A stretch of 64,000 nucleotides of DNA, taken from assembly GCF_026967795.1 (NCBI RefSeq), contig NZ_JAPVBH010000002.1, forward strand, positions 682,001-746,000, written 5' to 3'. The position numbers were made by a program, and so were the translations under genes. Under the pieces are notes generated by a model, which worked only from the letters and a program-made list of their open reading frames with translations, was not told the DNA's origin and did no database searches. Shown here piece after piece: positions 35,222 through 42,952 of the stretch; positions within the stretch are counted from its first letter, which is position 1; each line of letters opens with the position of its first letter. The DNA is from Modestobacter sp. VKM Ac-2986. GTDB taxonomy: Bacteria > Actinomycetota > Actinomycetes > Mycobacteriales > Geodermatophilaceae.

Positions 35222-35718
35222 CCGACCGGCGGACGCCGGGCTGGAAAGGGTGGCCAGCCTGGACCAGGCGCGGACGTCGAGCCCGCCGTCGGCCGCAGCC
35301 GGCCCAGCTGCCGCCGGAGTTCGTGGGCGTGGCACCCATCTCGGCCGGCTTCCCCTACCAGTTCTCGACCGCTGACGGCGTCCCTGTGCGGCTGCACGAC
35401 ATGCAGTTCATCGGTCTCCATCGCCGGGTCCGGCCACCGACGCTGACCCTGCGCTTCCGCTACGACGACCCGGACTGGACGCCGCCGGAGGCAGTGGCCA
35501 CGCCGGTCGCCGTCTTCGCGTTCCTCGGCGTGCAGATCTGGCAGTGGGAGGACGACCACGACCTGTTCGAGGTGCCGGACGACGTCCGCGGCCAGGTCGG
35601 CACCTTCGACTGGCACGCCCCGACCAGCACGTTCAGCCTGGAGACCATCAACACGACGCTGTTCTTCTCCGCTGACCGGCTCACCGTCCACCTGGAGCCG
35701 CTGCCGCCGGCCGAGTGA
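35218..35718 (+). CDS. Paralogue B of a two-gene pair, family unknown
   Basis: A 166-residue protein starting at GTG 35218. After a basic Arg/Pro-rich N-terminus (residues 1-30) it has the same core as paralogue A: FPYQFSTADGVPVRLHDMQF, LTLRFRYDD, VQIWQWEDDHDLFEVPDDVR and FDWHAPTSTFSLETINTTLFF. Tandem copies of one small acidic protein resemble immunity-gene arrays, but no toxin gene is present, so this is only an idea. Its final codons and stop (GAG TGA) lie inside the 72-bp repeat copy 2. Confidence 0.75.
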   Translation: MTDRRTPGWKGWPAWTRRGRRARRRPQPAQLPPEFVGVAPISAGFPYQFSTADGVPVRLHDMQFIGLHRRVRPPTLTLRFRYDDPDWTPPEAVATPVAVFAFLGVQIWQWEDDHDLFEVPDDVRGQVGTFDWHAPTSTFSLETINTTLFFSADRLTVHLEPLPPAE

Positions 35719-35781
35719 GCAGTTGCCGCCGTCCCGGGCGGCGCGTCCTGCCGTGTCGGCGACCGCAAGTGCCCACTCGGC
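35710..35781. repeat. 72-bp hairpin element, copy 2
   Basis: Same length, arms and internal hairpins as copy 1 at 34432, with two base differences (G to A at 35718, C to A in the right part). The first difference turns GAGTGG into GAGTGA, creating the stop codon of the gene at 35218. It is followed directly by a run of G (35782-35789). Confidence 0.8.
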
Positions 35782-35797
35782 GGGGGGGGGACGGCGG

Positions 35798-36229
35798 TCA
35801 GCCGCAGTAGCTGTTGCGCCCGTCGGCGGTGCTGGCGACGGCGTCCCGCACGAGCTGGTCCAGCGCGACGGTGTCGACCCGGTCGAGCGAGGTGAACCGG
35901 ATGCAGCTCCTGCCGCACGAGACCCGGCCCAGCTGCGCCGCCCGGGACTCCGCGAGGTACTGCCCGTCGACGACGGCGCACACGTAAAGGGACAGGTGCC
36001 GCTTCTGCGCCGCCAGCGCGATCAGCGGCCACGTCGTGGTCTCCTCCGCCGACCGGGGCCGGTAGGGCATCAGCCCGTACCCGAGCATCCGCCCCGACCC
36101 GACCGCGACCAGCTGGCGGTCGATGCCCGGCGCCGCCGCCTGGACCAGCGCGTCGACCCGGCGGAGCTCACCGGCGCGGTCACCGGCAGCGGCGAACCAG
36201 GCGTCGACGTCCGCCTGGTCGGGGTCCAC
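35798..36229 (-). CDS. DUF1801 domain protein
   Basis: A 143-residue protein with the DUF1801 (YdhG-like) pattern: RMLGYGLMPYRPRSAEE, WPLIALAAQKRHLSLYVCAV, GQYLAES and LGRVSCGRSCIRFTSLDRVD. Function is unknown; members are small stand-alone proteins related to the iron-chaperone-like YdhG fold. The GTG at 36229 lies 1 bp after the stop of the tiny membrane protein, so the two are probably co-transcribed. Confidence 0.85.
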   Translation of the reverse strand: MDPDQADVDAWFAAAGDRAGELRRVDALVQAAAPGIDRQLVAVGSGRMLGYGLMPYRPRSAEETTTWPLIALAAQKRHLSLYVCAVVDGQYLAESRAAQLGRVSCGRSCIRFTSLDRVDTVALDQLVRDAVASTADGRNSYCG

Positions 36230-36230
36230 C

Positions 36231-36341
36231 TCAGAGCACCGAGCCCAGGAGCACGGCGCCGGCGGCCAGCAGCATCGCGGCCACGATGATCCCGGCGACC
36301 AGCCGCTGACGACGTCGTCCGTCCGGCCCCAGGTTGCCCAT
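36231..36341 (-). CDS. 36-residue single-pass membrane protein
   Basis: The frame encodes MGNLGPDGRRRQRLVAG followed by a hydrophobic IIVAAMLLAAGAVLLGSVL, that is, a basic N-terminus and one C-terminal membrane helix. A second ATG two codons upstream (36347) is equally possible. Support comes from a diverged copy at 34524-34610 in which changes are mostly silent or conservative in this frame. It is followed 1 bp later by the DUF1801 gene. Function is unknown. Confidence 0.6.
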   Translation of the reverse strand: MGNLGPDGRRRQRLVAGIIVAAMLLAAGAVLLGSVL

Positions 36342-36367
36342 CCCCATCACGGGGGCAACGGTAGTGC

Positions 36368-37309
36368 TCAGCCGACGGGGAGCGACCCGGCGCGCTCGCG
36401 CCGGTACTGCCCGGCGGTGACCGGGTCGTGGCGGGTGGGGCCGGCCGCCGCGGTGGGCAACCGCTCGACGACCGCCCTCGGGTCGGGCTCGGCGCAGAAG
36501 GCCAGCGACAGCAGCTCCTCGGCCGGCGCCTCCACCGGCGGGGGCAGCACGCGGTGCGGCGCGGAGCGCCAGCGGTCACCGGTCCAGCGCGCGAGCAGGT
36601 CACCGGCGGTGACGGTCAGCGCGCCGGGCACGCACGGGACGTCGACCCACGCGCCCTCCAGGGTCTGCACCTGCAGGCAGCCCAGACCCGGTTCGCGGTC
36701 GGTCAGGGTCAACGTGCCGGGGTCGGTGTGCGCGGCGACCCGCATCTGCCCCGGCGCCACCGACCCGACGGTCCGCCGCGCCGGGTACCAGGTCAGGTCG
36801 GCGTGCCAGGCGCCGGCGGCGAAGCGGGAGGTGAAGAAGTCGGCGTCCAGGTCCAGCGCGAGGGCCAGCACGCGCAGCAGCTCCTCGGCCACGGCGGTGC
36901 CGCACCGCGTGAACGCGGTCGCCGAGGCGCGCAGGCAGGGCGTGCCGGCCGGCCAGACGTTCGGCTCGAACCACTCCGCCTCCAGCGTCCCGAGCACCCC
37001 GGCCGGCGCCTCCTCCGACCCGAAGCCGAAGGACTCCACCAGGTCGGCCGTGGCCCCGCCGCCCGGTGGCACCCAGCCGCGCCCGCCGGGGAGGGTCGCC
37101 AGCTCGGCCTTGGCCGCCGGCGGCTCGGCGAAGAACAGCCGCGCCTCCTCGCGCAGGCAGTGCGTGAGCGGGGGGCTCAGCGGGTGCCCGGTGACCAGCA
37201 GGACCCCCACCTCGCACAGCGCCCGGTCGACGTCGGTGGCCACCTGCCGGCGGCCCTCCGGGTCGCCCGAGTACCAGGGCGTGAGGTCGACCAATGGGAC
37301 GGCGGTCAT
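36368..37309 (-). CDS. Isopenicillin N synthase-like Fe(II) oxygenase lacking the usual RxS arginine
   Basis: A 313-residue jelly-roll oxygenase. Iron ligands are intact: His194 and Asp196 (AAHTDPG) and His252 (SAPHRV). The N-terminal VDLTPW and C-terminal halves match the DIOX_N/2OG-Fe(II) family. In relatives a conserved Arg-x-Ser just after the distal His binds the cosubstrate or substrate carboxylate; here the same place reads Leu266-Leu267-Ser268. The enzyme may therefore use another cosubstrate or be altered in activity. ATG 37309 has an AGAGGAGC ribosome site. Confidence 0.85.
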   Translation of the reverse strand: MTAVPLVDLTPWYSGDPEGRRQVATDVDRALCEVGVLLVTGHPLSPPLTHCLREEARLFFAEPPAAKAELATLPGGRGWVPPGGGATADLVESFGFGSEEAPAGVLGTLEAEWFEPNVWPAGTPCLRASATAFTRCGTAVAEELLRVLALALDLDADFFTSRFAAGAWHADLTWYPARRTVGSVAPGQMRVAAHTDPGTLTLTDREPGLGCLQVQTLEGAWVDVPCVPGALTVTAGDLLARWTGDRWRSAPHRVLPPPVEAPAEELLSLAFCAEPDPRAVVERLPTAAAGPTRHDPVTAGQYRRERAGSLPVG

Positions 37310-37428
37310 CGGGCTCCTCTGCGGGACGGCTGCCCATGACGCTAGGCACCCGGCGTTGCCGCTGGATGACACCGCTGTGACACCTCGCACTATCGACGCC
37401 CCGCACCGTCGGACCCGGCTGCCAGGGT

Positions 37429-38481
37429 GTGCGCGTGGACGAGCTCTCGATGCTGCGGATGGCGGCCCAGTGGCTGGTCGGTCCGCCGGCGGCCTCCCCG
37501 GTCGAGGCCGTGCGCCGGCTGACCGCCGTCCAGGCCCAGGACCTGCCCGGTGCGCTGCTGTCGGTCGCGCTGCGCAGCGGGGGCACCCGGGCGGAGGTCA
37601 CCGCGGCGCTGGACGCCGGCACCGTCGTCCGGTCCTGGCCGATGCGCGGCACCCTGCACCTGACGGCCGCCGAGGACCTGCGGTGGCTGCTGGACCTGTG
37701 CACCGAACGCGTGCTGCGGGGCGTGGCCACGCGGCGCGCCGCCCTGGAGCTCACCGAGGTCGACCTCGAGCGCGCCCGGGAGGCAGCGGTCGGCGCGCTC
37801 ACCGGCGGGCGCGCAGCGAGCCGGGCCGAGCTGCTGGCCGCGCTGACCGCCGGCGGTGTCCCGACGACCGGGCAGCGCGGGTACCACCTGCTGTGGTGGC
37901 TGTCCCAGACCGGCACGCTGGTCCTGGGCCCCACCCGGGACGGCGACCAGCTGTTCGTGCTGCTGGACGAGTGGGTGCCCGTCCCCCGCCGGCTCGACCG
38001 CGAGGAGGCGCTGGGCGAGCTGGCGCTGCGGTACTTCCGCGGGCACGGCCCGGCCACCGTCGCCGACCTGGTCCGCTGGGCCGGCACCACCGTCGGCGAC
38101 GGGCGGGCCGGCCTGGCGTTCGCCCGGCCGCAGCTGGAGACGCTCACCGTCGACGGCACCGAGCACCTGATGGACCCCGGGACGCCGGCACGTCTGGCCG
38201 CCGCCCGCGCCGAGGCCGGGGGCGTGCACCTGCTGCCCGGCTTCGACGAGCTCGTGCTGGGCTACGCCGACCGGAGCTGCACCGTGCCCGCCGAGCACGC
38301 CGACCGCATCGTGCCCGGTGCCAACGGCGTCTTCCGGCCCACCGTCGTCGTCGGCGGTCGGGCGGTGGCCACCTGGCGCACCGGGCGCGGGAAGGCGCGG
38401 CCGCTGGAGGTCGAGCCGTTCGGGGAGCTCGCCCCCGGCGTCCTGGCGGCGGTCGAGCAGCGGTACGCCGCACTGACCTGA
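37429..38481 (+). CDS. Winged-helix protein of the AlkZ/YcaQ (HTH_42) DNA glycosylase superfamily
   Basis: A 350-residue protein with the three-winged-helix layout of the HTH_42 superfamily. Near the N-terminus LTAVQAQDLPG contains Gln35-Ala-Gln37, the Gln-x-Gln motif that is catalytic in AlkZ and YcaQ, glycosylases that release bulky or cross-linked alkylpurines. WPMRGTLHL and LLPGFDELVLGY are typical of the family, and VVVGGRAVATWRTGRGK forms the C-terminal part. Base-excision activity is inferred from the motif. GTG 37429 begins 119 bp from the divergent oxygenase. Confidence 0.85.
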   Translation: MRVDELSMLRMAAQWLVGPPAASPVEAVRRLTAVQAQDLPGALLSVALRSGGTRAEVTAALDAGTVVRSWPMRGTLHLTAAEDLRWLLDLCTERVLRGVATRRAALELTEVDLERAREAAVGALTGGRAASRAELLAALTAGGVPTTGQRGYHLLWWLSQTGTLVLGPTRDGDQLFVLLDEWVPVPRRLDREEALGELALRYFRGHGPATVADLVRWAGTTVGDGRAGLAFARPQLETLTVDGTEHLMDPGTPARLAAARAEAGGVHLLPGFDELVLGYADRSCTVPAEHADRIVPGANGVFRPTVVVGGRAVATWRTGRGKARPLEVEPFGELAPGVLAAVEQRYAALT

Positions 38482-38517
38482 GGTTGCGGCGCACAACGCC
38501 CGGGGAAGGGAGCGGTC

Positions 38518-39489
38518 ATGGAGTACACACGCCTCGGCACCACCGGTCTGCAGGTCTCCCGGATCTGCCTCGGGATGATGAGCTTCGGCGACGCGTCCCG
38601 CGGCGGGCACCCGTGGGTCCTCCCCGAGGACGACAGCCGGGTCCTCATCGAGAAGGCGCTGTCGGCCGGCATCACCTTCTTCGACACCGCGAACGTCTAC
38701 TCGGCCGGCTCCAGCGAGGAGATCACCGGCCGCGCGATCCGCGACTTCGCCCACCGCGAGGACGTCGTCCTGGCCACCAAGGTGCACGGCCGGATGCGGC
38801 CGGGCCCCAACGGCGCCGGCCTGTCCCGCAAGGCGATCACCGCCGAGCTCGAGGCCAGCCTCACCCGGCTCGGCACCGACTACGTCGACCTCTACCAGGT
38901 CCACCGCTGGGACCCGGCCACCCCGATCGAGGAGACGCTGGAGGCGCTCGACGCCGCCGTCCGCTCGGGGAAGGTGCGCTACCTGGGCGCCTCCAGCATG
39001 TGGGCGTGGCAGTTCAGCAAGGCGCTGCACCTGGCCGGCGAGCACGGGTGGCACCGCTTCGTCTCGATGCAGGACCACTACAACCTGCTCAACCGCGAGG
39101 AGGAGCGGGAGATGCTGCCGCTGTGCGCCGACGAGGGCATCGGCGTCATCCCGTGGAGCCCGCTGGCCCGCGGCCGGCTGACCCGCGACTGGGACGAGGC
39201 CACCAACCGCTCGGAGACCGACGAGTTCGGCAGCAAGCTGTACAACGACGGCGACCGGGTGATCGTGGAGCGGGTCGCCCAGGTGGCCGAGGCGCGCGGC
39301 GTCCCGCGGGCGCAGGTCGCACTGGCCTGGGTGCTGAGCAAGCCGGTGGTGTCGGCCCCGATCGTCGGCGTCACCAAGGACCGGCACCTCGACGACGCGG
39401 TCGCCGCCGTCGACCTGGAGCTCACGCCCGAGGAGATCGCGACGCTGGAGGAACCCTACACCCCGCACGCGGTGGTCGGCTTCCAGTGA
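38518..39489 (+). CDS. Aldo/keto reductase
   Basis: A 323-residue NADPH-dependent TIM-barrel reductase of the YajO/AKR11-like type. Active-site residues: Asp and Tyr in FFDTANVYSAG, Lys in LATKVHGRM, His in YQVHRWDP. It continues YLGASSMWAWQF and NREEEREMLPLC. Unlike the gene at 28991 the full tetrad is present. ATG 38518 follows GGGAAGGGAGCGG. It starts 36 bp after the AlkZ-like gene and may be in the same transcript. Confidence 0.93.
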   Translation: MEYTRLGTTGLQVSRICLGMMSFGDASRGGHPWVLPEDDSRVLIEKALSAGITFFDTANVYSAGSSEEITGRAIRDFAHREDVVLATKVHGRMRPGPNGAGLSRKAITAELEASLTRLGTDYVDLYQVHRWDPATPIEETLEALDAAVRSGKVRYLGASSMWAWQFSKALHLAGEHGWHRFVSMQDHYNLLNREEEREMLPLCADEGIGVIPWSPLARGRLTRDWDEATNRSETDEFGSKLYNDGDRVIVERVAQVAEARGVPRAQVALAWVLSKPVVSAPIVGVTKDRHLDDAVAAVDLELTPEEIATLEEPYTPHAVVGFQ

Positions 39490-39549
39490 GCCGGCTCGCA
39501 CGCGGTGCGTGACCTGCGTCCACGACGGCGGGGGCGGGTGCCGGTCAGG

Positions 39550-41121
39550 ATGGACGTCGTGGCCGGCACCTCCTCCCCGCTCCGCCGGGTCGCCCCGCAC
39601 CTGCTCGGCCCGCCCCTCCCCCCGGTGTCCGCGCTGTGGGCGGCCAACGGACGGCGGGCGCTGTCGGCGGCCTGCTGCGTCGGGGTGCCGCTCGCGCTCG
39701 GTCTGGCACTCGGCCACCCCGGCCCCGGGTCGGCCGCCGCGCTGGGCGGGTTCACCGCCGTCTACGGCCACGCGCTCCCCTACCGACGCCGCGCCGGGGT
39801 CGCCGCGGGCGTGGCGCTGGCCGTGGTCGCCTCGATCGCCCTCGGCGGGCTGACCGGCGGGCACCCGGTGCTGCTGGCCGCGACCCTGGGCCTCATCGCC
39901 GCGGCGGCCACCGCGGGCACCGCCGTCTGGCGGGTCGGGCCGCCCGGGGCGCTCCCGCCGGTGCTGGTCGCCGGCAGCGCCAGCGCGCTGGGCTCCGGCG
40001 CCGAGGTGGTGGGCCAGCACGTGGCCGCCGCAGCCGCGGCCGCCGTGCTCAGCTGGGTGGTGGTGATGCTGCCGTGGCTGTGGGACCCGGCCGGCCCCGA
40101 GCGCCGGGCACTGCAAGCCGCCGACGCCGCGGTCACCCGGGCGGAGGCCGACGGTGCCCCCGGCCAGCACGGCACCGTCGCCCGGGCGGTGCGGGTCGCG
40201 GTCACCGCCGCCGCCGGGGGCAGCCGCCGCCGTCCCTCGCTGCTGCCGGCCGCCGCCGACGTCGAGGCGCGCTTCTCCCGCGCCCTGCCCCTGGTCGGCC
40301 CGGCCACCCCCCACACCGGGGCCCCTGCGCCGACGGTCCGGCCGCGGGCGCCGCTGTGGACCGAGACCGCCGCCCGGATCGGCATCGGCGTGGGCCTCGC
40401 CGGCCTGGTCGCAGCCGCGGCCGGCCTGCCCAGCCCCTACTGGGCGGCGACGTCGGCGGTCGCGGTCCTGCTGGGCACCGACGCCCGGCACACCCGCGCC
40501 CGCGCCTTCCACCGGGTGACCGGCACCCTCGCCGGCACGGCCGTCGCGGCGCTCGTCTTCGCCGTGCAGCCGCCGACCGCGGTCACCGTCGTGCTCGTCG
40601 CCGTCCTGCTGATCTGCGTCGAGCTGCTCATCGCCTCGCAGTACGTCCTCGCCGTCACCTGCCTCACCCCGGTGTCGCTGCTGCTGGTGCACCTGGGCGC
40701 GCCCGGCACCCCGGAGTCGACGCTGATCGCGGCACGGATCGAGGAGACGGTGCTGGGCATGGCGGTCGCGCTGGCCGTCGGGCTGCTGCTGTTCCCCCGG
40801 GCCGGCAGCCGGCGCCTCCCCCACGCGGTCACCGCCACCGCCGACTGCGTGGTCGCCGCGGTCCGGGTCCCGGCCGGCACACCCGCCGACCGGGCGCTGC
40901 ACGACGAGCTCGTCGCACTCACCGACGTGGCCATCGCCGCCCGGGCCGAACTCTTCTCCGCCCGCGGCGCGGACGCCTGGCTGGAGCGCTCCCGCGAGGT
41001 CGCCGACCTCGGCTGGGCGCTGCTCGGCGCCCGGGCACGGGAGGACGACGTCCTCGCCGAGGCGGTCGCCGTCCGGGTCCGCCGCGACCTGGGTCAGTCC
41101 TCGATGACGTCGCGTCCCTGA
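39550..41121 (+). CDS. FUSC family membrane transporter
   Basis: A 523-residue membrane protein with two sets of hydrophobic helices (about residues 33-190 and 290-415), separated and followed by cytoplasmic helical domains. This is the layout of fusaric-acid-resistance (FUSC/AaeB-like) exporters; the second half carries PYWAATSAVAVLLGTD and LLIASQYVLAVTCLTPVSLLLV. It probably exports aromatic acids. The start at ATG 39550 is chosen over an Arg-rich upstream extension. Its last 28 bp overlap the convergent arr gene. Confidence 0.85.
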   Translation: MDVVAGTSSPLRRVAPHLLGPPLPPVSALWAANGRRALSAACCVGVPLALGLALGHPGPGSAAALGGFTAVYGHALPYRRRAGVAAGVALAVVASIALGGLTGGHPVLLAATLGLIAAAATAGTAVWRVGPPGALPPVLVAGSASALGSGAEVVGQHVAAAAAAAVLSWVVVMLPWLWDPAGPERRALQAADAAVTRAEADGAPGQHGTVARAVRVAVTAAAGGSRRRPSLLPAAADVEARFSRALPLVGPATPHTGAPAPTVRPRAPLWTETAARIGIGVGLAGLVAAAAGLPSPYWAATSAVAVLLGTDARHTRARAFHRVTGTLAGTAVAALVFAVQPPTAVTVVLVAVLLICVELLIASQYVLAVTCLTPVSLLLVHLGAPGTPESTLIAARIEETVLGMAVALAVGLLLFPRAGSRRLPHAVTATADCVVAAVRVPAGTPADRALHDELVALTDVAIAARAELFSARGADAWLERSREVADLGWALLGARAREDDVLAEAVAVRVRRDLGQSSMTSRP

Positions 41122-41552
41122 TCGCGCAGCTCGGCCAGCCGGTCGAGCATGTGACGCAGCACCTCCGGCGGGTGCCCCTGCCAGTCGGGCCGCTCGGCGA
41201 CGACGCGCAGCGGGGCGCGGGTGCGGTAGGACTGCGTCGGGTTGCCGGGGAACCGCTTGTCGGTGACGTTCGGGTCGTCCTCGAAGGGGCCGAGTGGCTC
41301 CACGACGTAGACGTGACCCCGGTCGGTGCCGCCGGCCAGCGCGGTCGCGAGCTCCGCGCCCCAGGCGGCGGTCTCCTCCAGCGCGGTGAAGTAGACGTGG
41401 TTCATCACCCGGCCGGCCTGGAAGTTCGAGCTGTGGCCGGGCACGAGCTCGTCGCCGACCGCGAGCACCGCCTTCGTGCCGTGCAGGAACGGCCCCGGCA
41501 CGTGGTCACAGTGCTCGTAGGTCACCCGCTCGCGCGTGCCGCCCTCGTCCAC
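41094..41552 (-). CDS. arr: NAD+-rifampin ADP-ribosyltransferase (Arr)
   Basis: A 152-residue enzyme that inactivates rifamycins by ADP-ribosylation of the C23 hydroxyl. It follows mycobacterial Arr closely: FLHGTKAVLAVGDELVPGHS, AGRVMNHVYFTA, WGAELA, HVYVVEPLGPFEDDPN, DKRFPGNPTQSYRT and a C-terminus ending in Val-Ile-Glu-Asp. The GTG at 41552 gives the family length. It is a single chromosomal gene with codon usage like its neighbours, so it looks resident rather than newly acquired. Confidence 0.95.
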   Translation of the reverse strand: MDEGGTRERVTYEHCDHVPGPFLHGTKAVLAVGDELVPGHSSNFQAGRVMNHVYFTALEETAAWGAELATALAGGTDRGHVYVVEPLGPFEDDPNVTDKRFPGNPTQSYRTRAPLRVVAERPDWQGHPPEVLRHMLDRLAELRDQGRDVIED

Positions 41553-41586
41553 CCCGGCTCCCCTCGCCCCGCGGCCACCGTAGGGG

Positions 41587-42423
41587 TCAGGCGGGCAGGC
41601 CGACCAGCCTCGCCGACAGCTCCCACAGCTCCGCGGCCCGGACGTCGTCCCGCGCGGACGGCGCGGTGAGGGTGCGGCTGCGGTGCGCGTGATGGGCACC
41701 GTCGCGCCAGCCCCCGTCGGCCGTGGCCAGCCAGACCAGGGTGTCGGCACCCTGGGCGGGGGTGCGCAGGAAGGCCACCAGCGGGCTGCGGAAGAGCACC
41801 CCGGTGGCCCCACCCGCGGCCCGGCCGAACCCGGTCGCCACCCCGCCGGGGTCGAAGCAGGTGGCGGTGACCTCCGGCGCCCACCGCCGGGCCAGCTCGC
41901 GGGTGAACAGGACGTTGCACCACTTGGCGCGCGCGTAGGCCCGGGTCGCGACGTAGGGCGGACGCGACTCGACGGCCTCGGCCAGGTGCCCGCGCCGGGA
42001 CGCCCCGCCCCAGTGCGCGAAGGACGACGTGGTCACCACCCGGCCCCGGCTCGCCCGCAGCTGCGGCTCCAGCAGCCGGGTCAGCAGGTAGGGCGCCAGG
42101 TGGTCGACCTGGAAGGTGCGCTCGTTGCCGTCGACGGTGACCTCGCGGTGCGCGAACGAGGCGCCGGCGTTGTTGACCAGCACGTCGACCCGCGGCAGGT
42201 CGGCCAGCTGCGCGGCGAGCCGGCGGACGTCGTCCAGGCGGGCGAGGTCGACGGTCAGCGCGCGGGCGCCGTCCAGCTCGGCGGCCACGGCGGCCGTCTT
42301 CTCCGCCGACCGGCCGACCACGACGACCTGCGCGCCGCTGCGGTGCAGCCGGCGGGCGGCCGCCGCGCCGATGCCGTCGCTGGCCCCGGTGACGACGACG
42401 ACCGGCCCGCCGCCGGCGCTCAG
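41587..42423 (-). CDS. Short-chain dehydrogenase/reductase
   Basis: About 278 residues. Cofactor motif TGASDGIGAAAARRL, VLVNNAGA, catalytic Ser in VVTTSSFAHWGG and Tyr-x-x-x-Lys as AYARAKWCN. It resembles retinol-dehydrogenase/WWOX-like SDRs of actinobacteria. No ATG or GTG lies near the expected start: the best candidate is CTG 42423, whose bases overlap the upstream stop (CTGA), implying coupled translation. The start is uncertain. It is coupled to the F420-type oxidoreductase at 42420. Confidence 0.85.
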   Translation of the reverse strand: MSAGGGPVVVVTGASDGIGAAAARRLHRSGAQVVVVGRSAEKTAAVAAELDGARALTVDLARLDDVRRLAAQLADLPRVDVLVNNAGASFAHREVTVDGNERTFQVDHLAPYLLTRLLEPQLRASRGRVVTTSSFAHWGGASRRGHLAEAVESRPPYVATRAYARAKWCNVLFTRELARRWAPEVTATCFDPGGVATGFGRAAGGATGVLFRSPLVAFLRTPAQGADTLVWLATADGGWRDGAHHAHRSRTLTAPSARDDVRAAELWELSARLVGLPA

Positions 42424-42866
42424 TTCTTCGGCTCGACGAGGACGACGGGGATCTCGCGGACCGTCTTCGCCTGGTAGTCGGCGTAGTCGGGGTAGGCCGC
42501 CACGGCCCGCTCCCACCACACCGCCTTCTCCTCGCCGGTGACCTCGCGGGCCACGCCGTCGACCACCGTGTCGCCGTCCTGCACGGTGACCTGGTCGGGG
42601 TGGGCCCTGAGGTTGAAGTACCAGGTGGGGTGGGTCGGGGCGCCGCCCTGCGAGGCGACCATCGCGTAGACGCCGTCGTGCTCCACGCGCATCAGCGGGT
42701 TCTTGCGGACCTTGCCGCTCTTGGCGCCGCGGGTCGTGTAGACCACGACCGGCTCGGTGCGGCCCGGCAGGGTGTTGCCCTCGCGCCCGCCGGTGCGCTC
42801 GTAGAGCTCCACCTGGTCACGGACCCACTTCTCCGGGCTGGGGACGTACTCACCGTCGAGAGGCAT
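42420..42866 (-). CDS. Deazaflavin (F420)-dependent nitroreductase family protein
   Basis: A 148-residue split-barrel protein of the Ddn/FDOR-A type: VVVYTTRGAKSGKVRKNPLM contacts F420, and GAPTHPTWYFNLRAHP is the family hallmark. Relatives reduce quinones or nitro compounds with F420H2 at the membrane. ATG 42866 is 40 bp from a palindromic operator shared with the divergent TetR gene, so it is a likely regulatory target. The SDR follows with an overlap. Confidence 0.93.
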   Translation of the reverse strand: MPLDGEYVPSPEKWVRDQVELYERTGGREGNTLPGRTEPVVVYTTRGAKSGKVRKNPLMRVEHDGVYAMVASQGGAPTHPTWYFNLRAHPDQVTVQDGDTVVDGVAREVTGEEKAVWWERAVAAYPDYADYQAKTVREIPVVLVEPKN

Positions 42867-42905
42867 GACCCGACCCTAGGACGGCCGCCCGCCCGACACC
42901 TTCCC

Positions 42906-42931
42906 GACCGGTCGTTCTTGAACGATCGGTC
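42906..42931. promoter_or_regulatory. TetR-type operator between divergent genes
   Basis: GACCGGTCGTTC and GAACGATCGGTC are 12-bp inverted arms with one mismatch around a 2-bp centre. The site lies midway between the F420-type gene and the TetR gene, exactly where an autoregulating repressor would bind. Confidence 0.8.
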
Positions 42932-42952
42932 ATCAACGGCTACGGTCGCGTC

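Noticed and set aside
34664-35718. Toxin-immunity array
   Set aside because: Tandem paralogues would fit, but no toxin, polymorphic tail or secretion gene is in the neighbourhood, so I report only an unknown paralogous pair.
36123-40902. Very long open frames on both strands (over 1100 codons)
   Set aside because: They lie antisense or out of frame to well-supported genes, are Arg/Pro/Gly-rich without domains, and result from the scarcity of stop codons at very high GC.
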